Shown here one piece after another: positions 9,322 to 17,311 of a stretch of 64,000 nt of DNA. The translations under genes were made by a program, and so were the position numbers. Origin of the DNA: an uncultured bacterium (GTDB lineage: Bacteria > Spirochaetota > Leptospiria > Leptospirales > Leptonemataceae); contig CALFVU010000008.1 in the NCBI GenBank assembly GCA_937928085.1, positions 372,001 through 436,000 of the forward strand, given 5' to 3'. Every line of letters begins with the position of its first letter. The first letter of the stretch is position 1. The notes under the pieces were generated by a model. It saw only the letters and a program-made list of their open reading frames with translations, was not told where the DNA came from and ran no database searches.

Positions 9322-10641
9322 ATGGAATGGGTCAATAATTTTTTTTCTTCTTTGATTATTACAACTGAAAAACCCTTTTTTACTTTGTCTCTTTTTTTTC
9401 TAGGAGGTCTTTTAAGTTCATTATTTCCTTGTTATTATCCTTTAATCCCTATCACTGTTGGTTTTTTACAAAAAAGAAAAGCTAAATATTTTTGGATTCA
9501 TCCATTATTATACTGGATGGGAACATTGTTTACTTATATGTTTCTCGGTATTTTTGCAAGTTTAGGAGGAGTTTTATTAACGAAAATTTTACAAAATGGT
9601 TGGGCTGTACTAGGATTGGGGCTAATTTATTTGTATTTAGGTTTTGCTGTTTTGGATTTTGTTTCTTTAGAACCAAGATTTTTTCGTACGTTAGAGGGAA
9701 AAGCAAAGTCGAAAGATAGTTTCATTTTTACGTTTCTTATGGGCATTCTTTCTGGTTTAGCAGCATCTGCCTGTGTTTCTCCTGCTTTAGTAAGTGTATT
9801 GCTTTTTGTTGTACAAGCTACTTCTTATTCTGATTTAGGGATTTCTAATTTGATTTTTGGAATTGCTTTAACTATATCATATGGTGCGGGTTTAGGAGTT
9901 CCATTTTTTATTTCTGGAATTATTGGAGGAAAGCTTCCAAAATCAGGTATGTGGATGGATTGGATAAAGAAAGGATTTTTTGTAATAATTCTTATCGTGG
10001 CTTATTATCAAATTCAAAAAGGATTAAATGTATTAAAAATCGAAGAATCGGTTTCTACAATTATTTTTATTTTGATAACGTTTGTATCTATTTTATCTTA
10101 TTTTGTTTTTAAAAATTTCATAAAAGATATTATATATTTTCGAAAATATTATACTTATTTTACTATTGCTATAAGTTTTGTGTTATTATTCTTTTCTATT
10201 CAAATATTTAAAGATAAAAACACATATACTACAAACGAAAAAGAAATTTTTGCATATCATTATGGATCTTATGAATATAAAAAAAATTTGAAAATTTATC
10301 GAAGTTTTAAAGAAGCTGTGGAAGAAGCAAATAAGCAAAAAAAACCTATTTTTATAGATTTTTATGCGGATTGGTGTACTAATTGTGTAGAATTTTCAAA
10401 ACTTATAGAACATGATAATGACTTGAATCAGTTACTTACGAAAACTATTTTTCTAAAAATTTTGGATACAGATCCTATTTTTGATTTTTTAGCAAATGAA
10501 AAAGGTTTTGAAGAATTACAAATTGGTTTACCTTTTTTTGTAATTATGAGTCCAAATCAACAAATTCTTTATAAATCAGTAAATTATAGGGATAAAGAAA
10601 ATTTTAGAAAAGTTATCGAAGCATATTTAAATCAAAATTAA
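9322..10641 (+). CDS. dsbD: Thiol:disulfide interchange protein DsbD (membrane and thioredoxin domains)
   Basis: This 440-residue protein moves electrons from cytoplasmic thioredoxin across the inner membrane. It has a DsbD/CcdA-type multi-helix domain with the two membrane cysteines in LFPCYYPLIPITVGF (about residue 37) and SACVSPALVSVLLF (about 150). After a linker it ends in a thioredoxin-like gamma domain with YADWCTNCVEF (about 352/355). The alpha domain that normally forms the N-terminus is encoded by the preceding gene, 10 bases upstream. The ATG at 9322 was preferred because a longer in-frame start (9259) would lie inside the alpha-domain gene. No good ribosome-binding site is visible, so translational coupling is likely. 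Confidence 0.88.
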   Translation: MEWVNNFFSSLIITTEKPFFTLSLFFLGGLLSSLFPCYYPLIPITVGFLQKRKAKYFWIHPLLYWMGTLFTYMFLGIFASLGGVLLTKILQNGWAVLGLGLIYLYLGFAVLDFVSLEPRFFRTLEGKAKSKDSFIFTFLMGILSGLAASACVSPALVSVLLFVVQATSYSDLGISNLIFGIALTISYGAGLGVPFFISGIIGGKLPKSGMWMDWIKKGFFVIILIVAYYQIQKGLNVLKIEESVSTIIFILITFVSILSYFVFKNFIKDIIYFRKYYTYFTIAISFVLLFFSIQIFKDKNTYTTNEKEIFAYHYGSYEYKKNLKIYRSFKEAVEEANKQKKPIFIDFYADWCTNCVEFSKLIEHDNDLNQLLTKTIFLKILDTDPIFDFLANEKGFEELQIGLPFFVIMSPNQQILYKSVNYRDKENFRKVIEAYLNQN

Positions 10642-10716
10642 GAGAAAACAAATCTTAAATTACAAAGAGAATCCTAAATGTATTGACAATTTCTTTTACA
10701 ACAAAGATTTTTTTTT

Positions 10717-11136
10717 ATGCAGGATGATATTTGCATAGAATGCAGTCAAAAAGGGGAGTTAGTAAAAATAGAAACACTAATAAGTCTTATCAAAAAAGAA
10801 AAAAGAAATCAAATTTATAATCAAGCTTTTTATTTTTGTAAAACACCAAATTGTCTAACTGTTTATTTTAATAATCAAAAGTCGATATACTTTCATAAAG
10901 AGGACGTTTCTATAAGGATCGGGATAAAAGAAAAAGAGTCACCCATCCCAATGTGTTATTGTTTTGGATGGACAAAGGAAAAGATCATAGAACAGATTCA
11001 AAAGCAAGGTTATACAACTATAATCGAAGAAATTTCGACTAAAATAAAAGCAAACAAATGTGATTGTATTAGGAAAAATCCATCTGGAAAATGCTGTTTA
11101 AAAGAAATCAAAGCATTTTTGAAAAAAATTCAATAA
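10717..11136 (+). CDS. BFD-type [2Fe-2S]/zinc protein, CopZ N-domain-like
   Basis: This small 139-residue, cysteine-rich protein has Cys6/Cys9 (DICIECS) and Cys41/Cys46 (FCKTPNC), then a C-terminal BFD-like segment. That segment has Cys80/Cys82 (MCYCFGWTKEKI) and Cys115/Cys117/Cys126/Cys127 (CDCIRKNPSGKCC). The arrangement resembles the zinc plus [2Fe-2S] N-terminal domain of archaeal CopZ and related putative Fe-S metallochaperones, but there is no HMA copper domain here. A metal-handling or redox-donor role is inference. It lies between dsbD and an OsmC protein, so a thiol/redox theme is plausible. Confidence 0.65.
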   Translation: MQDDICIECSQKGELVKIETLISLIKKEKRNQIYNQAFYFCKTPNCLTVYFNNQKSIYFHKEDVSIRIGIKEKESPIPMCYCFGWTKEKIIEQIQKQGYTTIIEEISTKIKANKCDCIRKNPSGKCCLKEIKAFLKKIQ

Positions 11137-11177
11137 ATTGATTTGATTTTATTTTTTTAATTTTTTTTTTTAGTTTT

Positions 11178-11588
11178 ATGGAATCATTTAAAGCAAAATT
11201 AGATTGGATTCAAAATATGGAAATGGAGGCAGAGGTTAGGGGAATCAAAGTAACAATGGATGCAAAACCAGAAAGTGGAGGAGAAAATAAAGGACAGGCT
11301 CCAAAAGAACTCGTATTAAGTGGACTATGTGGATGCACAGGTATGGATGTAATTGCTATTTTAAAAAAAATGAAGTCACTTCCTGAATCATTCCGAATAG
11401 AAGCTGAAGCGGAACAAACTGAAACTCATCCTAAAGTTTTCAAAAAAATTCATCTAAAATATATTGCAAAAGGAGTAGATAGAGAGAAATTAGAAAAAGC
11501 TGTTAAGTTATCTCAGGAACAATACTGTGGCGTTTCCGAAATGTTAAGAAAAACTGCAGAAATTACATACGAAATTATTGTATTATAA
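11178..11588 (+). CDS. OsmC-family protein (YhfA-like)
   Basis: OsmC-family proteins reduce organic hydroperoxides with two conserved cysteines, or act as related redox proteins. This 136-residue protein has LSGLCGCTGMDVIAILKKM around residues 47-65 and EQYCGVSEMLRKTAEI near 115-130, giving both candidate cysteines. The CTGMDV-xx-ILKKM motif places it nearer the YhfA-like branch than Ohr. A poly-T tract and a weak purine run precede the ATG. The last codons overlap the tail of a decayed frame on the other strand. Confidence 0.85.
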   Translation: MESFKAKLDWIQNMEMEAEVRGIKVTMDAKPESGGENKGQAPKELVLSGLCGCTGMDVIAILKKMKSLPESFRIEAEAEQTETHPKVFKKIHLKYIAKGVDREKLEKAVKLSQEQYCGVSEMLRKTAEITYEIIVL

Positions 11589-12045
11589 TAGTATTGTATA
11601 GTTTTATTTTGTTCTTTATATATAATTTTATTGATAGTTCTCTGAAAGATTCTATATAAAAAATAGCGAGTACTAAAATTATAGTTATAAATATAGAAAC
11701 AATAAATCCTCTAGCGAATGTTATTCCAATAGTCATTCTACTTTTGGCTCCTCCATCTAACCTAAAAGCTATCGGTAGCTTTCCTCCAATCATTGCAAGA
11801 GAGTTCACAAGGAGAGGGAATACAGTTTTAATATTCCAGCTTCTTTTGTAGCTTCATTTTTAATTGTTTTTGTATATGTTTTGTATCGCTCGAACTAAAG
11901 AATTGAATTTTTTTGTCTCAATATCATTAGAAAATTAGATCTATCGTGTTGTAAATGTTTAGGATTTGATTATAGCGAGTAAAAACGATGCTACATAAAC
12001 AGCAGATGGTATTGCAAAAAATTGTTACAGGTATAATAAAAGATT
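11575..12045 (-). pseudogene. Decayed membrane-protein gene (frameshifts and stops)
   Basis: The 611-base gap between osmC and serA holds protein-like sequence on the minus strand that is broken several times. From upstream, FAIPSAVYVASFLLAIIKS (about 12017-11962) is a plausible membrane helix, followed by in-frame stops. FSNDIETKKFNSLVRAIQN then reads on. NEATKEAGILK (about 11857-11826) lies in a second frame. Within the run ATTAAAAC the sense returns to the first frame as KTVFPLLVNSLAMIGGKLP, then FRLDGGAKSRMTIGITFARG and a membrane helix. Base composition here is less AT-rich than true spacer. I do not recognise the parent family. A 77-codon open stretch (11575-11808) survives, probably untranslated or translated from GTG. 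Confidence 0.55.
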
Positions 12046-12130
12046 CATACTAAGAAACTAAAAATAAGTTTTTTATATATTGAACGAAATTTCAAAGAAA
12101 TAGATTTTTACAATTGTTTGATACAATAAA

Positions 12131-12170
12131 TGATTCTTTTATTTATCTTTTTTGATAAATAAAAGAATCA
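12131..12170 (-). terminator. Long perfect hairpin downstream of serA
   Basis: A 17-base arm at 12131-12147 pairs perfectly with 12154-12170 around a six-T loop. It sits 30 bases past the serA stop on the minus strand. The stretch after it on that strand (TTTATTGT) is only moderately T-rich, so termination is likely but not certain. Confidence 0.55.
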
Positions 12171-12199
12171 AAGATTAACAAAATATGAATGGGAAAATA

Positions 12200-13795
12200 T
12201 TAGTCAATTCGAACTTGTTTTACTGATATGATATTCGGTAAAGATCTAAATTCTTCTAATTGCTCTTTTGTTAACACTTCATCAATTTTTATTACAGAAT
12301 AAGCAATATCTCCTTTGATATTTCTCGATAGTTCCAAACTTGCTATGTTAATTTTTTGATTACCAAGATAAGTACCAATTGATCCAATTACACCCGGTAC
12401 ATCTTTATTTTTTATAATCAACAAAATTCCAGTTGGTTCAAATTCTAAATCAAAATCATTAAATTTTACTATAAATGGTCTATTCAAAACTGAAGTTAAT
12501 TTTAATTTTTGTTTTTTAGAATTTTCGCTTTCAAAAATAATATCTATACTGTTGATGTAATCAGTAATCGTTTCGTTAAAATTTTCCACAATTCGAATGC
12601 CTCTTTCTTTGCTTAAAATTGGAGCGTTTACATAATTGATATTTTCATCTCCTACAAAAGCACTTAGTAAACCTTTTAAAATTGCCATTTTAATAGGATC
12701 CATCTTTTTTTTTGCTAATTCTCCATTGTAATTAATCTCTACAGTTTTGATAGGTTCATCCATTAAATACGCTAAAATTTTTCCTCCTTTTTCTCCACCA
12801 ATAAAATATGGTTTTAAATATTCCATACTATCGGGATCAATACTAGGATAATTGATAGCATTTTTTGCGACTCCTTTTGTAAAAAATTCTATGACTTCTT
12901 CCACAGTTTCCATCGCAACTGCAAATTCTGCTTCTGCAGTTGATGCACCTAGATGAGGTGTCATAATACAATTCTCGAATTGTAACAGTGGAAAATTTTT
13001 TGGAATTGGTTCTTCTGTAAAAACATCTAAAGCAACTCCTGCAATCTGTCTATTTTTTAATCCTTCTACTAATGCTTCTTCTTCGAAAATTCCACCTCTA
13101 GCACAATTTATTAATCGAACTCCTTTTTTTAGGATATGCAAATTTTGCTTGTTAATTAAATTTTTTGTATTTTCTGTTAAAGGCGTATGTACTGTAATAA
13201 AATCACTTTCTTTTAATAAAGCTTCTAAATCCATAATTTCTATTTCTAAATGAGACAAACTTTCAAACGGGATGTAAGGATCATAACCAATGACTCGCAT
13301 TTTTAATCCTTTAGCTCTTTTTACTACCTCTCTTCCAATTCTACCTAAACCAATTACACCTAAAGTTTTATTTGTAATTTCGATTCCCAGAAATTTACTT
13401 TTTTCCCATTTTCCTTGTTTCATTGATTCATTTGCTTGAGGTATATTTCTCGCCAATGCCAACATCATCGCTATAGTATGTTCCGCTGTGGTTATGCTAC
13501 TACCTCCCGGTGCATTCATTACAATAATTCCCCGACGGGAGGCCTCTGTAATGTCTATATTGTCAACTCCCACTCCTGCTCGGACAATTAACTTTAGATT
13601 TTTTGCATATAAAAACACATCCCCTGTTACTTTTGTTGCTGAACGTACGATTAAACAATCAGCTTCAGGTAAATCTTTTATTAATTCCTCTTTAGTATGA
13701 CCCCCTTTATAAATTACATCAAAAAATTCAGTATTTTTAAGTCGAGAAACCCCTTCTGCATCAAATTTATCAGAAATTAAAATTTTATACTTCAT
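12200..13795 (-). CDS. serA: D-3-phosphoglycerate dehydrogenase
   Basis: SerA oxidises 3-phosphoglycerate to phosphohydroxypyruvate, the first step of serine synthesis, in the cytoplasm. This is the long (531-residue) form. It has the 2-hydroxyacid dehydrogenase catalytic and NAD domains (VIGLGRIGREVVKRAKGL; catalytic Arg in NCARGGIFEEEAL; His in MTPHLGASTAEAE). An intervening allosteric-substrate-binding domain follows, with a C-terminal ACT domain (LLIIKNKDVPGVIGSIGTYL) that usually binds serine for feedback control. The gene stands alone, with a 99-base gap to the unknown gene upstream and a hairpin downstream. Confidence 0.96.
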   Translation of the reverse strand: MKYKILISDKFDAEGVSRLKNTEFFDVIYKGGHTKEELIKDLPEADCLIVRSATKVTGDVFLYAKNLKLIVRAGVGVDNIDITEASRRGIIVMNAPGGSSITTAEHTIAMMLALARNIPQANESMKQGKWEKSKFLGIEITNKTLGVIGLGRIGREVVKRAKGLKMRVIGYDPYIPFESLSHLEIEIMDLEALLKESDFITVHTPLTENTKNLINKQNLHILKKGVRLINCARGGIFEEEALVEGLKNRQIAGVALDVFTEEPIPKNFPLLQFENCIMTPHLGASTAEAEFAVAMETVEEVIEFFTKGVAKNAINYPSIDPDSMEYLKPYFIGGEKGGKILAYLMDEPIKTVEINYNGELAKKKMDPIKMAILKGLLSAFVGDENINYVNAPILSKERGIRIVENFNETITDYINSIDIIFESENSKKQKLKLTSVLNRPFIVKFNDFDLEFEPTGILLIIKNKDVPGVIGSIGTYLGNQKINIASLELSRNIKGDIAYSVIKIDEVLTKEQLEEFRSLPNIISVKQVRID

Positions 13796-13894
13796 AATTC
13801 CAAAGTTTTTTTTAACTATATATTGAAAAGACTTTTTATGATATAAAAAAAAGTATTCAAAAAAATTACTATTTAAATCTAATAAGTAATAATT

Positions 13895-14983
13895 TTATGT
13901 GACATTGAAATTTGTAATTGAATTTTTTAAAATAAACTCTTGACTTTGAAAATTTCTGAAAGAAAGAAAATAATACAAGTTTAAATCAAAATTTTGAATA
14001 ATGTTATTGATATCATGATTTAGTTGTTCTTTTTTTTTAAAGATATTTCTTTTATCAGGAATCAGAATCCAGCAATCTGTTTCGAGGCAACTAGCTAATT
14101 TAATGTATTTTCTTTTTGTTGAATATTCTGGTAGAACATGTATTTTATTTTTTTTTATAAAAATTGATGTGCTATTATAAAAAATTCCCTTCCAATAAAA
14201 ATCAAATCTTAGTTCTAAAAGAATCAAAGATACTTTTGTACTTAAATTTTGATTTTTTAATGATTCTTCTAATTTTAACACCGGGCGTTCATTGTATACA
14301 TAAAAATCGATTAGATTTTTAAAATAATTTATATCATAGTTTTCTTTTTCGAAACCTACTATAAAAATTACATATTTTTTATCATCTAAAAATTTTTTTA
14401 TATAGAAATTATAAATTTTATCTATATTATTTTTTTTGTATATTTTTTTTATAGATAATATCGGTATTTTTTCTATTTGATTTTTGTTTCTACTGTAGAA
14501 TATATCGATTGCTTCTTTAATGCTGTTTTTTTGATTTAAAAAAGTTTTGATATTTTTTTTTATTTCCCCACCTAAAAGAGATTCAAAAAAAGGTTTTTCT
14601 GATTTTGCTACAATTAAAAATAAGATTTTTGAATTTTTAATAAATTGTAATTCTAAATTGCTAAAAGGGTACTTAATAAAAATTACATCTTCTTCTTTTC
14701 TTCCACAATTCGTTAAAAAATTTTTTAGTTCAATTAAAAAATCCTGAATTTGATTTTCGGAAAAAGAATTTTCTTTATGAGTAATGATATAGTATAACTT
14801 AATTTCTTTTAAATCGCCAAAAAAAAAACCCCCTTCTTTTTTTAAAAAATTTAGTTTTTCAAGATTTAGTTTTTCTTCGGAAGAAAGCTGACTTTCTTCA
14901 ATGATATCTAAATTTCTGGTTCGTAGCCATTCATAAAGTAAAAATTTTAAAGGAATGGATTTTAATTTTTTTGGAAAATTCAT
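13895..14983 (-). CDS. Protein of unknown function in a cNMP-binding operon
   Basis: I do not recognise this 362-residue protein. It has no signal peptide or membrane segment and is rich in Lys, Asn, Ile and Phe. Its start overlaps the stop of the cyclic-nucleotide-binding gene upstream by ATGA (14980-14983), which argues for coupled synthesis and a related role. Possible alpha/beta features are LYYIITHKEN (about 63-72), KILFLIVAKSEKPFFESLLG (about 118-137) and KYVIFIVGFEKENYD (about 203-217). The C-terminal third holds CLETDCWILIPDKRNIF. No catalytic motif is obvious. Confidence 0.7.
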   Translation of the reverse strand: MNFPKKLKSIPLKFLLYEWLRTRNLDIIEESQLSSEEKLNLEKLNFLKKEGGFFFGDLKEIKLYYIITHKENSFSENQIQDFLIELKNFLTNCGRKEEDVIFIKYPFSNLELQFIKNSKILFLIVAKSEKPFFESLLGGEIKKNIKTFLNQKNSIKEAIDIFYSRNKNQIEKIPILSIKKIYKKNNIDKIYNFYIKKFLDDKKYVIFIVGFEKENYDINYFKNLIDFYVYNERPVLKLEESLKNQNLSTKVSLILLELRFDFYWKGIFYNSTSIFIKKNKIHVLPEYSTKRKYIKLASCLETDCWILIPDKRNIFKKKEQLNHDINNIIQNFDLNLYYFLSFRNFQSQEFILKNSITNFNVT

Positions 14984-15435
14984 GATTGATTTTCTCCGCT
15001 ATAGTAATTTTGTATTTGTTCGAAAGCATTTTGAATTCTTTTTGATAATGCAGATAAAATTTTTAATGCCCATCTTGGATGTGTCTTGAATACTTTTTCA
15101 AAATCCATAGGACTCAATACAAGAATTCTACATTGTGTAGCTGCAACTAATGTAGCGGATCGAGGTTGATTGTCAATCACTGCCATTTCTCCAAAAATTT
15201 CTCCCGGTCCTAATGTAGCCAAAACTTTATATTTGTTAGATGATAATTGTTTTTCTGCGACTACTACTTTACCAGTAATGATTAGATATACATCTTTTCC
15301 ATAATCGCCTTCTTTTATAATGATTTGCTTTGGCTGATAAGTTCTACCATATTTAAAGAACAATTCATTGGTAATAGCTTGCTCTCCCTCGAATCCTAAT
15401 TTCATCAAATCGTAATCATGATTGCTAATTTTCAT
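14980..15435 (-). CDS. Single-domain cyclic-nucleotide-binding protein
   Basis: This 151-residue protein is essentially one Crp-type cNMP-binding beta-roll with no DNA-binding helix-turn-helix. The phosphate-binding cassette is complete (PGEIFGEMAVIDNQPRSATL), with the Glu and Arg that hold the ribose and cyclic phosphate, so cAMP binding is likely. The C-terminal helices (HPRWALKILSALSKRIQNAF) resemble the C-helix of signalling CNB domains. It lies between a degenerate second copy (15 bases upstream) and the unknown gene that its stop overlaps. It probably relays cAMP to a protein partner rather than to DNA. Confidence 0.88.
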   Translation of the reverse strand: MKISNHDYDLMKLGFEGEQAITNELFFKYGRTYQPKQIIIKEGDYGKDVYLIITGKVVVAEKQLSSNKYKVLATLGPGEIFGEMAVIDNQPRSATLVAATQCRILVLSPMDFEKVFKTHPRWALKILSALSKRIQNAFEQIQNYYSGENQS

Positions 15436-15450
15436 ATCATGATCCTCATA

Positions 15451-15834
15451 CTATGGTAATTGTTTTATTCTTTCATTTGCTTTTCTTAACATAGAACTTA
15501 AACTTTTTATGATTTGTAAGGATAAATTAATGTTAGAAATTAAGATTCTTTCAAAGCTAATTCTATCAAAACCTAAAACTTCCACATCTGTTAAAGCTTC
15601 AGCATCGGTAAGTCTTGTTTTACAATTGTATAGCTCTAAGATTCCAAAAAATTCATTCTCTTTAATAAGAAACTCATCTTTTATTAGAGGAGTATATTTT
15701 TTTCTTATAATAACTTCTCCTTTTACTAAATAATAAACTTTTATGTCTGTTAGATACTCTTTAGCTTCGTAAATTTTTTGTCCTTTTTTATAATGTAAAA
15801 CTTTTCCTTCTTTTTTTAAGAGTTCTAAATTCAT
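15451..15834 (-). CDS. Degenerate cyclic-nucleotide-binding-fold protein
   Basis: This 127-residue protein has the Crp-like beta-roll pattern (LHYKKGQKIYEAKEYLTDIK, VYYLVKGEVIIRKKY) but a decayed cassette. Where the neighbour has FGEMAVIDNQPRSATL, this has FGILELYNCKTRLTDAEAL, lacking the conserved Glu and the Arg-Ser-Ala. It probably cannot bind cAMP and may form a heterodimer with the intact copy encoded next. It is the first gene of a three-gene minus-strand operon. Promoter-like repeats lie upstream. Confidence 0.75.
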   Translation of the reverse strand: MNLELLKKEGKVLHYKKGQKIYEAKEYLTDIKVYYLVKGEVIIRKKYTPLIKDEFLIKENEFFGILELYNCKTRLTDAEALTDVEVLGFDRISFERILISNINLSLQIIKSLSSMLRKANERIKQLP

Positions 15835-15861
15835 TGTTTCCCTTCAAAAAATTTTATAATT

Positions 15862-15913
15862 TTTATACATTAATTTTCGAACCCTAGATTTTCAAGATTT
15901 ATTTATACATTAA
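15862..15913. repeat. 12-bp direct repeat spaced 40 bp in a divergent promoter gap
   Basis: TTTATACATTAA occurs at 15862-15873 and 15902-15913, start to start 40 bases, close to four helical turns. Read on the minus strand each contains TGTATAAA, which resembles an extended -10 element for the cNMP operon. The 146-base gap holds no gene. Confidence 0.3.
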
Positions 15914-15980
15914 ATTTCAATAAATATTAATAAAAAAAGAAATACTTTACTAAAAAAAAGATAAAAAAAATTAGTGTTAA

Positions 15981-16970
15981 ATGGCAAAAAAATTACCCAC
16001 GTTTGATGATTGTTATTCTGCTTTACCTAAAATTACAACACCCAAGCAATTTGATTCTTTTTGGGAAGAACAAATTTTAAAAATAAAGAAAAAACCATTA
16101 GAACCTGTAACAAAGATAAAATTTAAAAAATCTTTCGCAAAAGAAAGTTTTTTTGAAATTCAGTATAATGGACATTTAGATCATTTAATTCATGGTTTTA
16201 TGAATGTTCCAAGAAAATTCCATAAAGTGCCAATAGTGATTACTCTACATGATTATTGGGAAGAATTCCATCAATTAAATCAAATTACAAATTTTTTATA
16301 TTCTAAGGGCATAGCTCATATGCATATTTTTTTACAAGAGAAACGTATTTTAAGTCAAAATAGTGGATCCAGTGCAGAATCTGATAAAGAAAAAAAAGAA
16401 TTTTTATATCCAACCCTTTTTTTAGATACTTATAAACAACCTTTTTCTTATGATTATGGTGTTTTTTTGATTCTTGATATTTTAAGAGCAATTGATTTTA
16501 TTAGGCTAAATAAAAGTATTCGTCACGACAAAGTGGGAATTTTAGGAAGAGGCTTAGGTTGTAATTTAGCAATATTTGCTGCTTTTTATAAATCAGAATC
16601 GATTAAAGTTTTAGCTTTAGAGAGACCTTCTTTAGTTTGGATAGAAGCTTTTTTAAAGTATAGTCAATCTCAACTTTCCAAAGAATATCAGAAAATTTTA
16701 CAATTAAAAAAACAAAAACAAAAAGGTGTTGAATTATATGAATTCTACAATGATCCTATATATCTTGCTCAAGAAATTCACTTACCTATGCTTATGAGTG
16801 TGGGTTTGCAAGATCCTATACATCCAGCAATTGCAGCTTTTGGCTTTTTTAATTTGTATAGAGGAGAGAAATCAATGCAAATTTTTACAGATGAAGCTTT
16901 AGATCCCAATCACGAAAAAGAACGAAAAGCAAGTTTAGAATTTCTCGCTCAGGAATTATTAAAGTCATAA
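15981..16970 (+). CDS. AXE1/dienelactone-type alpha/beta hydrolase without nucleophile serine
   Basis: The 329-residue protein follows the acetyl xylan esterase/dienelactone hydrolase layout: PIVITLHDYW oxyanion-region strand, an elbow after the DKVGILG strand, an acid residue in VGLQDPIHPA (D278) and a histidine in DPNHEKER (H311). The nucleophile elbow reads GRGLG (189-193), so Gly191 replaces the Ser of G-x-S-x-G. It may be a non-catalytic relative or use another nucleophile. There is no signal peptide, so it is cytoplasmic. It stands alone between the cNMP operon and the tRNA gene. Confidence 0.65.
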   Translation: MAKKLPTFDDCYSALPKITTPKQFDSFWEEQILKIKKKPLEPVTKIKFKKSFAKESFFEIQYNGHLDHLIHGFMNVPRKFHKVPIVITLHDYWEEFHQLNQITNFLYSKGIAHMHIFLQEKRILSQNSGSSAESDKEKKEFLYPTLFLDTYKQPFSYDYGVFLILDILRAIDFIRLNKSIRHDKVGILGRGLGCNLAIFAAFYKSESIKVLALERPSLVWIEAFLKYSQSQLSKEYQKILQLKKQKQKGVELYEFYNDPIYLAQEIHLPMLMSVGLQDPIHPAIAAFGFFNLYRGEKSMQIFTDEALDPNHEKERKASLEFLAQELLKS

Positions 16971-17177
16971 ATAACATTTAGTTTTAATTGATCATTGATT
17001 TTTCGTATAGTTTAGAGTTAGTAGCAAATAAAAACTTTTTTATGCCTTAGTTTTTTTGTAGAAAAAATAGAAAATAACAAAAGTATTAAAGAAGATAAAG
17101 AGATTGATAAATCTTTTTTTCTATAGAGAATACTGAAAAAGGTATCAAAAAAAAGATAATGTTTTGTGAAGTGTTTA

Positions 17178-17250
<73 letters not shown>

Positions 17251-17311
17251 TTATAGACAACTTTTTTTTTTTTGATAAAACTTCAATCTTTTTTAAACTT
17301 GATTTTTCGTG

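Noticed and set aside
11575-11808. 77-codon minus-strand frame as a functional small membrane protein
   Set aside because: It has no convincing start or ribosome-binding site (GTG only), overlaps the end of osmC, and continues upstream as protein-like sequence in another frame, so it fits a pseudogene remnant better.
13895-14983. Unknown protein as a nuclease or diguanylate cyclase
   Set aside because: Neither PD-x-ExK nor GGDEF-like motifs are present; no family was assigned.
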